A stretch of DNA of 64,000 nucleotides, from contig JAEXGR010000080.1 in NCBI GenBank assembly GCA_023450745.1, forward strand, positions 1 through 64,000, written 5' to 3'. Source of the DNA: Synergistota bacterium. GTDB lineage: Bacteria; Synergistota; Synergistia; Synergistales; Synergistaceae. Under the pieces are notes generated by a model, which was not told the origin of the DNA, ran no database searches, and saw only the letters and a list, made by a program, of their open reading frames with translations. A program made the translations under genes and the position numbers. How positions within the stretch are numbered: the first letter of the stretch is position 1; each line of letters starts with the position of its first letter. Positions 1 through 8,979 of the stretch are shown in pieces.

Positions 1-10
1 TCCCGGGGGC

Positions 11-36
11 AAAAAACCACGGGGGCGGGGTTTTTT
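11..36 (-). terminator. Candidate terminator at the left edge
   Basis: AAAAAACC (11-18) pairs with GGTTTTTT (29-36), giving a stem with a T run on the minus strand downstream of the leftmost DctP gene. The first 50 bases are made of long G, C, A and T homopolymers, so the exact sequence may be unreliable. Confidence 0.35.
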
Positions 37-81
37 GGGGGGCCCCGCTTCTTCCCTGTTGGTTGGGAGGAAAGGTATATA

Positions 82-1119
82 TTATTTGGTGCTGTCGGAG
101 ATCTTTTTCATCTCCACGCGGAATTCGTCCATCAGGGCCTTGCCTTTTGACTGGTCGAGCTGTCCCCACGTCGCCGCGAAGGCGTTCATCAGCGGGCGAA
201 GCTGCTCTGTCGTGTAGGTGTGGACTTTGATGCCTTTTTTCCTCATCAGGTCGAGGTATTTCTTGTCGTTGGCCTCCGCGTTCTTGATCGAGAGCGCGGC
301 CTGCTTGTTTACGGCCTCCTGGAGCACCTTTTTGTCGGCGTCGGAGAGCTTTGTCCACAGCTTGTCGCTGATCATGATGCCCAGGCACTCGGTGTTCTTG
401 TTGAAGTTATACCAATGTTTGATAACGTCGCCGAGCGCCGTGTAGGCCGCGACGATCGAGTAGCCGGTGTCGCCGTCGCAGACGCCGGTCTGCATCGACT
501 GGTAGACGTCGGCGAAGGGGATTGAAATGGTGCGGTACTTCGCGCCTTCGAGAGCCGTCTTAAAGACGTCCATGTTCGGTATGCGGAGCAGTACGCCGTG
601 GTCCACCTTCGGGTTGAGGGGATCTCTCATCTCTTTGACGGTGCCGATGCCGACCATGCCGTCAAGATACATGCCGAGAAGCTTCACGCCAAGGTTTTTA
701 TTGAATTCGTCCATCTTCTTGAAGAACCAGCCGTTCGGGTCGTAAACCTTCGCGACCTGTTCGTAGCTGCTGGTGTAGCCCTGGACGTAGATAAGGTCCA
801 TCCGGCTGTCGAACTGGCTGGGGAAGGAGATCGCCGCCATCTCGATCGTGCCGCGGATGAGCTCTTCGTAGACGAGGGAATAGTCGCCAAGCTGGTTTGC
901 GGGGTAGACCTTGACCTGGATGCGCCCGTTGGTCTTCTTCTCCACTTCTTTCGCAATGTCCTTCATTGAGGCCGTTACGTGGTGGTCGGGCGGGTTTTGC
1001 CCGGCAAACTTAAGGGCGAGCGGCGCGGCCTGCGCGGACTGCGCGCCGCAGAGCAACAGCGCCAGCGCGGCTGCCGCGCACGATGAAGCGAAAAACTTAA
1101 AAAAACTCCTGTGTAGCAT
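82..1119 (-). CDS. TRAP transporter substrate-binding protein (DctP family)
   Basis: This is a 345-residue periplasmic solute-binding protein of a tripartite ATP-independent (TRAP) importer. Residues 1-31 form a signal peptide (basic start, hydrophobic core, ending AQA). The mature part has the DctP fold signatures, including an early AGQNPPDHH segment and the Q-TGVCDGDTGY region. The start ATG is preceded by a GGGGAGA ribosome site. It is the last visible gene of a minus-strand operon that also holds a B12-binding enzyme, an ASKHA protein and a ProC-like reductase. A separate DctPQM set lies at the other end of the same operon, so this protein either shares that membrane component or uses one beyond the left edge. 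The ligand is unknown; an organic or amino acid is likely from the family. Confidence 0.88.
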   Translation of the reverse strand: MLHRSFFKFFASSCAAAALALLLCGAQSAQAAPLALKFAGQNPPDHHVTASMKDIAKEVEKKTNGRIQVKVYPANQLGDYSLVYEELIRGTIEMAAISFPSQFDSRMDLIYVQGYTSSYEQVAKVYDPNGWFFKKMDEFNKNLGVKLLGMYLDGMVGIGTVKEMRDPLNPKVDHGVLLRIPNMDVFKTALEGAKYRTISIPFADVYQSMQTGVCDGDTGYSIVAAYTALGDVIKHWYNFNKNTECLGIMISDKLWTKLSDADKKVLQEAVNKQAALSIKNAEANDKKYLDLMRKKGIKVHTYTTEQLRPLMNAFAATWGQLDQSKGKALMDEFRVEMKKISDSTK

Positions 1120-1162
1120 GATGAATCTCCCCTTTTATTTATATAGAATTACAAAACGTTTT

Positions 1163-2941
1163 TTATTTACAAACTGAACCTTTGACGGCGGCGGCCCGTT
1201 CCGGCAGCAGCAGCAGATCTGTCACCACGGTCACGCCGAGCTCTTCAAGCTCTTCGCTCACGTCTACGGGGGTCGTGCCCTGCGCGGTGTTCTGGTTGAG
1301 CACGCCGCCCATGCAGACGGGAATTTGGTAATTTTCTTCTTCCATTTCGTCAAGCAGGTTGCGCGCGTATTCGAGCGCCATGCCGTTGTGCGTGCTGATG
1401 AAGGCCATCTCCGCGCCGCGTTTTGCCGCCTCGGAGACGACCTCGTCGGGATTGCGCTCGGCGCCGATATTGTCTACCCGCGCCCCCGCCGCCGATAGCA
1501 GACGGTCGATGAGCAGCAGCCCGTGCTCGTGCACGTCCGTCGAGGCAAGCAGCACCTTGATGCCGGCGAGCTTGGCGCGGACCTCCGCGCTCTCGTAGCG
1601 CGGCTTCCAGAGATCGACCTGCTCGAGGGTCCGCGTGAAGATGTCGTTCGGAATCGGCGCGCCGCCTGCGGAAATCCTTTTCTTGTCCCGCGCGCCGGGG
1701 TTCAGCTCGTCTTCAAAGGCCTGCGGCCCGATCTTTTTAAGGATATAGAGCATCTGTACCGCGTCTTTCGTATCGACGCCGCAGTCGGCGAAGAAGTCCA
1801 GCGCGTTCTTGAAGATCGTCTTTCCCTTGGCGCAGATCGAAGAGGCGAATCGCTTGCTTGCCGTAAAGTCAAAGTGCGGGTGCATACGGCGGGCAATGCG
1901 CTCCATCTCGCGCGCCCACTGCTGGATTTCACAAATTTCTTCAAGCGACGGCGCGCGCAGCGCCTCGGTGAAGGGCACCGGCATCAGGCCGTGTCCGGTG
2001 GGGCATTCAAGCTGGGCCATGATATCCCAGATGAGGTACTCGGCCGCCAGCGAACGGTTTTCCTCCGGCACACAGCTTGCGGAGATGGTATCTCCGTAGA
2101 ACATGGAGCCGATGCAGTCGTGATCGTGTATTTCGTCCAGCGCGAATACCCAGCCGGAACGTTTGACGGGGTCGGAGACGAGACCGCCGACACAGTGGGC
2201 GAGTTTGGCTCCGAGGAGGTCTTCAACAATATACTTTTCAAGGTAGGCCCAGGCCGCGCTCGTCGCGCAGTCAAGGAAGAGGGCTCCGAAGCCGTCGTCA
2301 AGGTAGGAATGCATCAGCGTCCCCTTGTCCCTCAGCGCGCCCATGATGCCGATCGCCTTCGCGGTCTCGACCGTCGTGATGTCCGTGCGCTTCCACATCG
2401 GGGCCTCGTGGGCGAAGAACTGTGAGAGGTTGCCCACCGTCGTCACGCCGGCGCGCAGCGCCGCCATCGCGTTCACCGTCGAAGCGGGGAAGCCGATGAT
2501 AAAGTCGCCCATGTGCGGCTGGATCGGCGCGGCCTGCCCGACCTCCCGCCAGTCGCAGTCGCTCTCCAAGTAAGGACCGCTCTCCTGCGGCGCGGATTTT
2601 CTCAGCTCCGGCGGTAAAGACATGCGGCGATCGAGGCAGATGCCGGCGCGGTCGAGGATAAAACCGCCGCGCTGCGTGAAGTCATAGACCTCTTTGAGCG
2701 CTTTCGCCGTCTCCTTCCAGGTGTTCATGCCGATGTGGGCGTGGTACATGATCCGGCCCTCTTTTACACACCTGCGTTTGTATTCGAGCTCGGAAGAAAC
2801 GTCGTATTTATCCATAAATTTTGTGCGGCCGATAGTCACCTCGGAGGCGAGCCGGCGCGATTCATCCATGACGGCCGGGGCCTTCGGAAGCGGCGTCTCC
2901 TTCAATATGGCTGCGATGCGTTCTTTTAGTGAGATTATCAT
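1163..2941 (-). CDS. B12-binding enzyme, large N-terminal domain plus C-terminal cobalamin domain
   Basis: The 592-residue protein ends in a clear cobalamin-binding Rossmann domain (from about residue 460): a DVHEHG motif whose first His is about residue 471 (the usual lower axial ligand), then STHNGMALEYAR and a CMGGVLNQN loop. Residues 1-450 form a large domain with stretches such as GNLSQFF, HSYLDDGFG and PTGHGLMPVPFTEALR that recall TIM-barrel subunits of glutamate-mutase-type enzymes. I see this resemblance from memory, not from an alignment. The likely role is a coenzyme-B12-dependent rearrangement or transfer on an amino-acid-like substrate. The downstream neighbour is a DctP protein. 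The upstream neighbour is an ASKHA protein of the kind that often reactivates B12 enzymes (as MutL does beside glutamate mutase). A GGAGG ribosome site precedes the ATG. Confidence is high for the B12 domain and low for the reaction. Confidence 0.7.
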   Translation of the reverse strand: MIISLKERIAAILKETPLPKAPAVMDESRRLASEVTIGRTKFMDKYDVSSELEYKRRCVKEGRIMYHAHIGMNTWKETAKALKEVYDFTQRGGFILDRAGICLDRRMSLPPELRKSAPQESGPYLESDCDWREVGQAAPIQPHMGDFIIGFPASTVNAMAALRAGVTTVGNLSQFFAHEAPMWKRTDITTVETAKAIGIMGALRDKGTLMHSYLDDGFGALFLDCATSAAWAYLEKYIVEDLLGAKLAHCVGGLVSDPVKRSGWVFALDEIHDHDCIGSMFYGDTISASCVPEENRSLAAEYLIWDIMAQLECPTGHGLMPVPFTEALRAPSLEEICEIQQWAREMERIARRMHPHFDFTASKRFASSICAKGKTIFKNALDFFADCGVDTKDAVQMLYILKKIGPQAFEDELNPGARDKKRISAGGAPIPNDIFTRTLEQVDLWKPRYESAEVRAKLAGIKVLLASTDVHEHGLLLIDRLLSAAGARVDNIGAERNPDEVVSEAAKRGAEMAFISTHNGMALEYARNLLDEMEEENYQIPVCMGGVLNQNTAQGTTPVDVSEELEELGVTVVTDLLLLPERAAAVKGSVCK

Positions 2942-3119
2942 TTTTATGCCTCCAAATTGTACGTGGCCTGCAACTTGTAGCCCATACTTTATCCCTATTT
3001 TGGCGTAACGTCATTGTAAAAAGTTGATAAAAGAGTGATTTTTCTGGATTTTATTTTTGTGCATAATAAATAACGCTGTGAACTTATTGAAGAAACAAAA
3101 CAAAATATCTTTTGTCTAT

Positions 3120-4748
3120 TTATGCATCATGCACAAGAGCTTTGCCGTTTAAAGTGACCGCCGCGAGAGACGAGAGAGACTTTTCTTTGCCGATATACTC
3201 GTACTCTTCGCTGATCTCCGCGCAGGCGTCTTTGAAGCCCATAAGCTGGGCCTGTTCCGTCAAATATTTTTCGAGGGCGCTCCGGGAACGCGCGCGGACG
3301 GACATGAAATCCGCCCCTTTTATCTGGCAGGAGGGCAGAAAGGCGTAAAAATTTTCGTCAAAGAAGCTGTGCAGAATGGAGACGGAACAGGACAACGACA
3401 ACGAACTTGACGCCGCGCCCGCCGCGCTGGCGATCGCCGCCTCTGCCGGCACCATGCAATTTTTCCCCTCGTCTCCGGCAAAGGCCGCGATCGGCGCGCC
3501 GACGCAGACGCGCCGTACACCCTCATCCCCGCCGCTTTCGCGCAGCGCCTCATAAAGACGTCTTGAGACCTCGCCGCGCACGAGCCGCGCGAACTCCGCC
3601 GCCGACAGTCCCAGCCTATCGCCGTATTCCTTTGAGGCGGCGACGCTTCTGGCGCCGCCGGCGAGCGGCGCGACGCCCAGAGCGGCCAGCGCGTCGCTCG
3701 GCGTGTAGCCGCAGTCTTCCGCTTCGGCGGCCCGGCAGTAGGGGCGCACCCTTTCGGGGCCGACGGTGAGCTTTCCCTCCGCGTCAATCCGCACCGCGCT
3801 GTCGCCGCCGAGGGCGATCGAGCGTATCTCCAGCGAGGGAATCATCGTGCGGTAATTGCCGATCGCCGCGCCCTCGTTGGAATAGACCGCCTTGCCCGCC
3901 TTTACGACGCCGATGTCCGTCGAAGTCCCCCCCATATCGGCGATGACCGCGTCCCCGTTCCCGATTCCGCCCAGAAGCATCGCGCCGCGCATACTCGCCG
4001 CAGGGCCGGAAAAGATCGTCTCCAGCGGGAAGCGCGCGCACCACTGCCCGCAGACGAGCGAGCTGTCGCTGCGCAGAAACATCACGGGACAGCGGAGACC
4101 ATGCGAAGCCGCGCAGAACTCCACGCCGCGAATGAGACGTTCCGTTACCTCCATCAGCGACGAATTCAGAAAGGCCGTCACCGTGCGCTTCACCGAGTTA
4201 AGCTTGGAACGGGCGATCTCGTGCCCGCAGGTTACTCCCGCGCAGCCGGCGGCTTTAATTATCGCCGCGGCCTCCATCTCGTGCAGTGGGTTGCGCGGCG
4301 AATAGAGCGACGAAACGGCGAAATATCCGCCCGCGTTATCCCTTGCGAAGCGCGCCAACGCCTCGCGGTCCAGCGTTTCGCGTTCCTTGCCCCAGCCGTT
4401 ATGGCCGCCGCGGGCCGAAAGCAGCGCCGCCGGCGAAATTGTCTCCAGTATCTCGTTCTTTATATGGGGAAAATCCTCGTAGCCGATGAGCGCCAGCGCC
4501 ACAGGGGCGCCTTTGCCCTCGAGCAGCGCGTTGGTAGAGAGCGTGGTGGAGATGTTAAGCGACATTATCTCCTCCGGAGAGGCGGAGCAAAGCAGTTTTC
4601 CCGCGGCGGCTTCGATGGAGGCCCGGTAGTCCGTATGGTCGGTCGGAATTTTCACCGAGGCCGAGATACTCCCGCCCGCCGTGTCGTAAAGAACCCCGTC
4701 CGTATTGGTGCCGCCGACGTCGATGCCGATCGTGAGCCGTTTTCGCAT
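3120..4748 (-). CDS. Hydantoinase/oxoprolinase-family ASKHA protein
   Basis: A 542-residue ATPase-fold protein beginning MRKRLTIGIDVGGTNTDG, the phosphate-1 loop of the hydantoinase A/acetone carboxylase ASKHA family; later motifs are STTLSTNALLEGKG and ADMGGTSTDIG. The open frame continues 70 codons upstream into the next gene. The ATG at 4748 is chosen because an AAGGACAGGG ribosome site sits just before it and conserved sequence starts there. The family includes ATP-dependent ring-opening enzymes but also proteins linked to cobalamin enzymes. Its place next to the B12-binding gene makes a reactivase role plausible, but ring opening of a lactam or hydantoin is an equal alternative. It lies between the ProC-like gene and the B12 gene, 178 bp upstream of the latter. 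Confidence 0.75.
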   Translation of the reverse strand: MRKRLTIGIDVGGTNTDGVLYDTAGGSISASVKIPTDHTDYRASIEAAAGKLLCSASPEEIMSLNISTTLSTNALLEGKGAPVALALIGYEDFPHIKNEILETISPAALLSARGGHNGWGKERETLDREALARFARDNAGGYFAVSSLYSPRNPLHEMEAAAIIKAAGCAGVTCGHEIARSKLNSVKRTVTAFLNSSLMEVTERLIRGVEFCAASHGLRCPVMFLRSDSSLVCGQWCARFPLETIFSGPAASMRGAMLLGGIGNGDAVIADMGGTSTDIGVVKAGKAVYSNEGAAIGNYRTMIPSLEIRSIALGGDSAVRIDAEGKLTVGPERVRPYCRAAEAEDCGYTPSDALAALGVAPLAGGARSVAASKEYGDRLGLSAAEFARLVRGEVSRRLYEALRESGGDEGVRRVCVGAPIAAFAGDEGKNCMVPAEAAIASAAGAASSSLSLSCSVSILHSFFDENFYAFLPSCQIKGADFMSVRARSRSALEKYLTEQAQLMGFKDACAEISEEYEYIGKEKSLSSLAAVTLNGKALVHDA

Positions 4749-4831
4749 GTTTCCCTGTCCTTCCCTCATAGGTGCTCTTCCGAAAATATGTCGATAATTT
4801 ATTGTAACCGATACGCCGGGCGGCGATACCG

Positions 4832-5629
4832 TCAGTCCTTTTTGTTGAATCCCCGGGATTTTTCCCACGCGGCCCGGTACGATTCCTTCACCGCGGCCCT
4901 GAAGTTCATCTGATCCATGACGCGCAGGCTCTCCACGGAGGTTCCCGCCGGCGTGCACGATTTTATGATCAGGTCGTTTAAGTCAAAGCCGTTCTTCTCC
5001 CACATTTTCAGACACCCCATGATCGTCTGAAAGACCATCGCCGCCGCAGTTTTATGGTCGAGCCCGCAGAGGACCGCGGCGTCGATCATACTCTCAAAAA
5101 AGGTCAGCGCGGGCGCGGGGCTCGTCAGCGAAGTGAAGATATCGATCTTGTCCTCCGGGACGATGAAGCATTTGCCAAAGACGCCGACAAGCGCCATGAC
5201 GCTTTCGCGCCGCTCCTTGTCCGCGTTCCGGCTCACCGCCACCGGAATCGCCCCCTCGCCGATCGCGCTGGGCGGGTTGGGAAGTATCCGGGCCACGACG
5301 GCATTTGCGAGCTCTTTCTGGTAGACGTCCATGGAGATTCCCGCGCTGACGGAGATCAAAACCTTATCGCGCAGGTCCGCCCCCTTGAGCTCGCCGACGA
5401 CCCTTTGCACAACCTGCGGCTGCACGCAGACAAAGATAAAGTCAGACTTCGCCGCGGCGTCGCGGTTGTCCGCCGCCACCGAGACGCCGAACCTTTTATT
5501 CAGCTCCCCGCATCTTTCCGTATCCGGATCGGAGATCGTCAGCTCCTCCGCCTTAAACATCGCGTCGGCGATAAGGTGGTTTATCAGCAATTCTGTAATA
5601 TGGCCTGCGCCAATGAAAGAGATCTTCAT
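4832..5629 (-). CDS. Pyrroline-5-carboxylate-reductase-like NAD(P) oxidoreductase
   Basis: This 265-residue protein starts MKISFIGAGHITELL, a glycine-rich NAD(P)-binding loop, and carries ProC-family features: FVCVQPQVV, VLISVSAGIS, RILPNPPSAIGEG and a C-terminal helical dimer domain with SPAPALTFFESMIDA and CTPAGTSVESL. The length matches ProC (about 260-280). In this TRAP-containing operon it is more likely a catabolic imine/ketimine or dehydrogenase enzyme acting on the imported compound than the housekeeping proline enzyme, but that is inference. It lies 24 bp downstream of the dctM stop, so it is probably co-transcribed with the transporter. Confidence 0.8.
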   Translation of the reverse strand: MKISFIGAGHITELLINHLIADAMFKAEELTISDPDTERCGELNKRFGVSVAADNRDAAAKSDFIFVCVQPQVVQRVVGELKGADLRDKVLISVSAGISMDVYQKELANAVVARILPNPPSAIGEGAIPVAVSRNADKERRESVMALVGVFGKCFIVPEDKIDIFTSLTSPAPALTFFESMIDAAVLCGLDHKTAAAMVFQTIMGCLKMWEKNGFDLNDLIIKSCTPAGTSVESLRVMDQMNFRAAVKESYRAAWEKSRGFNKKD

Positions 5630-5653
5630 GATTTTTATTCGCTCCTTAATAAA

Positions 5654-6967
5654 TTAATTCTGCATCAGCTGCGGAAGCCACAGCGCTATCTGCGGAAATG
5701 CGATTATAACGGCCAGCCCTATCATCTGCAAAATGATGAAGGGGATGGCGGCGGAATATATCTCCTCTATGGCAACGTCTTTGGGAGCGGCGCCCTTCAT
5801 GTAGAAAAGGGTAAAGCCAAAAGGAGGCGACAGATAGGCTACCTGCAAAAGGACCATAAAGATAAGCCCCCACCACAAAGGATTGAATCCCGCCTTGGCG
5901 ATTAGCGGAGAAACGATGGGCGCGGCAAGCATTATCATCGCTGCCGGCTCAAGGAACATTCCCAAAATGAAAATAAAGAGCAGCGCTACGGCGAGTATCG
6001 TCCATGATCCTCCCGGCAAGCTGGTCGCAATGTTGCTGATGAGGACATTGCCGCCGATTCCTGAGAATATCGAACCGAAAGCTGAGGCCCCGATTATAAT
6101 CCAGCAGACCATGGCGGTGATCTCCAGCGTTTCAATGGAGGATTCAAAGATGAGAGACTTGGAAAGTTTTTTATTGAGAGCCACCAGCAAAACCGCGCCG
6201 CCTGCTCCGAAAGACGCCGCTTCAGTCGGAGTTGCGATTCCGGTCAGGATGGAGCCTAGCACTATAATTATAAGCATGCTGGGCAGGAACACATTACGCA
6301 GGGCTTCAATTTTTTCTCTTGTCGTGGCCCGTTCGTTCAAAGGCAGCGCGGGGCAGAGCTCCTTATTAAAATAGCTTCTTATAAGTATGTAAAGTGAATA
6401 GATAAGGGCCAAGAGCAAGCCGCAGGTTATGCCTCCCGCAAAAAGCCCCCCGATGGAAACCCCTGTCACCGCCCCGTAAACAACCATATTTGTGCTGGGA
6501 GGGATCAGCTGTCCTAAAGTACCTCCGGCCATAACCGACCCTATGCCTATCTTTCTGTCATATCCATGCCGCGTCATCTGCGGCAGGCCAATCAAGCCAA
6601 GGCCGATCACTCCAGCAGCGACGACTCCCGATATTGCGCCAAGCATCGCGCCGACAAGTATGGTGGCAACCGCCAAGCCTCCGCGGAGCGGCCCCGACCA
6701 CTTATAAAAGGCATCGTAAAGATCCTCGACGACCCTCGCTTTTTGTAATACCAACGCCATGAAGATAAACAAAGGAATGGCGATGAGAGTAAAATTGTTC
6801 ATAGTGCCCCACACCGCTGATATTGCCAAGCTTATTCCTCCGGCTCCCCACAATGCCGTTCCGAATAAAAGCGCGACGATGAGAAGGGAGAATGAGATTG
6901 GAATACCGACAGCGAGCGCCAACATCAGCAAAAGGAACATGTAAAGAGGAGTATAGTCAAGCGCCAT
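5654..6967 (-). CDS. dctM: TRAP transporter large permease (DctM)
   Basis: A 437-residue, very hydrophobic protein with about 12 predicted membrane segments and the DctM signatures of the ion-transporter superfamily: SFSLLIVALLFGTAL near the start, GTLGQLIPPSTNMVVYG in the middle and PPFGFTLFYMKG near the end. It is the sodium-coupled transport subunit of a TRAP importer and works with the DctQ encoded 2 bp upstream and the DctP at 7590-8651. Its 3' end runs directly into the ProC-like gene, tying the transported substrate to the enzymes of the operon. Confidence 0.93.
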   Translation of the reverse strand: MALDYTPLYMFLLLMLALAVGIPISFSLLIVALLFGTALWGAGGISLAISAVWGTMNNFTLIAIPLFIFMALVLQKARVVEDLYDAFYKWSGPLRGGLAVATILVGAMLGAISGVVAAGVIGLGLIGLPQMTRHGYDRKIGIGSVMAGGTLGQLIPPSTNMVVYGAVTGVSIGGLFAGGITCGLLLALIYSLYILIRSYFNKELCPALPLNERATTREKIEALRNVFLPSMLIIIVLGSILTGIATPTEAASFGAGGAVLLVALNKKLSKSLIFESSIETLEITAMVCWIIIGASAFGSIFSGIGGNVLISNIATSLPGGSWTILAVALLFIFILGMFLEPAAMIMLAAPIVSPLIAKAGFNPLWWGLIFMVLLQVAYLSPPFGFTLFYMKGAAPKDVAIEEIYSAAIPFIILQMIGLAVIIAFPQIALWLPQLMQN

Positions 6968-6969
6968 GG

Positions 6970-7494
6970 TTATTTATCCTCCTTTGGAAGTGAAGATTCT
7001 TCAGTATTTATGGGCGGTAAAATTATATTCGCGATCGACTGCAATGCTACGAGAAGAAATGAAACGGGGACAAACCATTTAAACCACCAAACCGTCGGGT
7101 TAAAGTCTGTTTGGTGTACGGAGCGCTCGTTGATAAGCGTCGCCTCATAGGCCCATTCGCTGGCGTAATAGGCCACGACAAAACAGGCGGCGGCTATCAT
7201 TATGTTTGAGAGCGTATTTAACCGTCTCTGCCACCTCTTTGGCACGTATTTGGGGAGAATGTCGACGTTAACGTGTTTGCCGCCTACTTGGCATAAAACG
7301 CCGCCGATAAGAAAGAATATTCCGTAGATGAAAATAGGAACCTCATATCCCCACGAAGGCATACTGTCGAGGAAATAGCGCTTGCAGGTAGCGTATACTA
7401 TCAATATGATCAAGGGTAAAATAAGAAGAGCGGCTATGGTGCCAATACGCCTTGATAGACAACTGATTTTTTCAGCAAATTTTTTCAGCATCAT
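6970..7494 (-). CDS. dctQ: TRAP transporter small permease (DctQ)
   Basis: This 174-residue protein has four predicted membrane helices, including IGTIAALLILPLIILIVYAT and FIYGIFFLIGGVLCQVG, the topology expected of DctQ. The HVNVDILP motif after the second helix is a common DctQ signature. It sits between dctP and dctM with a 2-bp gap to dctM. An AGGAGA site precedes two adjacent ATG codons, so the start could be one codon later. Confidence 0.9.
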   Translation of the reverse strand: MMLKKFAEKISCLSRRIGTIAALLILPLIILIVYATCKRYFLDSMPSWGYEVPIFIYGIFFLIGGVLCQVGGKHVNVDILPKYVPKRWQRRLNTLSNIMIAAACFVVAYYASEWAYEATLINERSVHQTDFNPTVWWFKWFVPVSFLLVALQSIANIILPPINTEESSLPKEDK

Positions 7495-7520
7495 CTTTCT
7501 CCTAAATTATTTTTAATAAA

Positions 7521-7550
7521 AGGGGCATAACCCCATTAAGATATGCCCCT
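7521..7550 (-). terminator. Intra-operon hairpin between dctP and dctQ
   Basis: AGGGGCATA (7521-7529) and TATGCCCCT (7542-7550) form a 9-bp stem. On the minus strand it is followed by TTTATTAAAAAT. A partial terminator here would give more solute-binding protein than permease, a common pattern in importer operons. Confidence 0.6.
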
Positions 7551-7589
7551 TGTGGTGCCTATATCAGGTAAGTAATGATTATTGGTTAT

Positions 7590-8651
7590 TTATTTGTGTC
7601 CCAGCACCTTTGCCTGCTCTTTGTAACCAAGCTCGTTGAGCACTCTTGAGTAAATTTTTATAAATTCCTTGCCTTCCGCTGTTTTACCGGCCTGTTCGAG
7701 GATTACCTTCGCTCCTATCTGGCGCGCTTTATTCACGTCTTCCTTCGGCAGTACGATAATTTTAACTTTCTTGTTTATCCAGTCCTGCTTCGCCATGATA
7801 CTCTGCGGAGGATTGGTTATTGCCGAACGATACCTCGAATGATCTCTGGCGGCAAGGACGATATCCTTGAGATCCTGCGGCAGTTCGTTCCACGCCTTTG
7901 TGTTGACGATGAATCCCTTGTCTTCATTGGATCCGAGATGCAAACAAGGCTCGATAACATATTTCGTCACCTCATGCAGCCCCATATCTTTATTCTCTTT
8001 CCAGTCGGAGAACTCCGCGGCGTCAATCGTCTTCATTTGCAGAGCGGTATAAATTTCAGGCGCGGCGATACTGACGGTGTTGGCTCCAAGAGCTTTGTAG
8101 AAAAGGGCGCCTATTCCGCCGGCGCGAATGTTCTTGCCCTTGAAATCCGACAACTTATTGATAGGAGCTACAGAACATAGGATTTCGGGCGGCATAAAGT
8201 CCAGCGTCCCCAAGTATGTAACGCCATATTTCTTGTAAAGCTTCTCCTTGACGGGCATAAGCTGTTCTTCAAGGTACATTTCATTGCTGAAATCCGTGAT
8301 GGGGCATCCCGGACGGTTGCCAAGCACGGCAAAGGTAGGATCTTTACTGGACCAGTAGCCTGACCAAACAAAACCAGCCTGTACGATGCCGTTCTTTACC
8401 GAGTCAAAAGAGTCGTAAACAGGGAATAAGACGCCTGCTCCGAAAGGTTCAATAAGGAGGCGCCCGCCGGAAGCCTTCTTAACAGTGTCACAGAAATCCA
8501 CTACGGTCTGATAGCGTTCGGTACCGACCATGGAATGTGTTACCAATCTCCACTTATAAACCTTGCCGGCTGCATTTGAGGGGACTGTCGTTACTGCGAG
8601 GTACAACGCTACTAAAGAAAATACCATAAAACTTTTGAAAAATCTGTTCAT
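7590..8651 (-). CDS. dctP: TRAP transporter substrate-binding protein (DctP family)
   Basis: A 353-residue periplasmic binding protein. The first 27 residues are a signal peptide ending SNA-A. The mature chain shows DctP/TAXI-like features, such as KWRLVTHSM near its start, the conserved GKNIRAGG segment before the helix-connecting strand, and a C-terminal helix. It is the first gene of the seven-gene minus-strand operon, separated from dctQ by a hairpin that may lower downstream expression. It differs clearly from the DctP at 82-1119, so the operon carries two binding proteins of different specificity. Confidence 0.88.
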   Translation of the reverse strand: MNRFFKSFMVFSLVALYLAVTTVPSNAAGKVYKWRLVTHSMVGTERYQTVVDFCDTVKKASGGRLLIEPFGAGVLFPVYDSFDSVKNGIVQAGFVWSGYWSSKDPTFAVLGNRPGCPITDFSNEMYLEEQLMPVKEKLYKKYGVTYLGTLDFMPPEILCSVAPINKLSDFKGKNIRAGGIGALFYKALGANTVSIAAPEIYTALQMKTIDAAEFSDWKENKDMGLHEVTKYVIEPCLHLGSNEDKGFIVNTKAWNELPQDLKDIVLAARDHSRYRSAITNPPQSIMAKQDWINKKVKIIVLPKEDVNKARQIGAKVILEQAGKTAEGKEFIKIYSRVLNELGYKEQAKVLGHK

Positions 8652-8979
8652 TCAAATTACCTCCTTTAGTTTTTTGTAACATAACACGATGTAGATAATG
8701 TATTTCAAATTATTGAATATGTCATTGGAATGGAGGCACAAAATAAGTTTGTGTTATTTTTAGTATATTGTGCATTTTGCACAAATACTGATATTTCATG
8801 ATTAGAGAAAGTAATGATATATTTGTCATTGAAAACGTAAAATAGCTGGCGGCGACAAAAGCCTGCTTTTTATTTTCGCAGAAAACCGTAGACTTTCGGT
8901 AGAGACTTAGCGTAGAATTATCAAAGAGAAAGATTTATTCCCGTGGTCTTTTTAGGCATTTTGCAGAGGTGGTCAGCCG
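8652..8979. other. Divergent intergenic region, AT-rich
   Basis: This 328-bp AT-rich gap separates the TRAP operon (minus) from the patatin gene (plus). It contains the palindromes listed at 8768-8784 and a weaker CACAAA-N5-TTTGTG (8737-8753). No gene was seen in it. Confidence 0.7.
8768..8784. promoter_or_regulatory. 17-bp perfect palindrome upstream of the TRAP operon
   Basis: TTGTGCATTTTGCACAA is a perfect inverted repeat (7-bp arms, 3-bp centre), 117 bp upstream of dctP. Its size and symmetry fit a dimeric repressor site. No cognate regulator gene lies next to it. Confidence 0.5.

Noticed and set aside
1523..2425. 300-codon open frame opposite the B12-binding gene
   Set aside because: Antisense shadow of a gene with clear cobalamin motifs; no ribosome site or recognisable domain.
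4749..4958. Longer N-terminus for the hydantoinase-like protein
   Set aside because: The extra 70 codons overlap the ProC-like gene and lie before the family's conserved start; a good ribosome site supports 4748.
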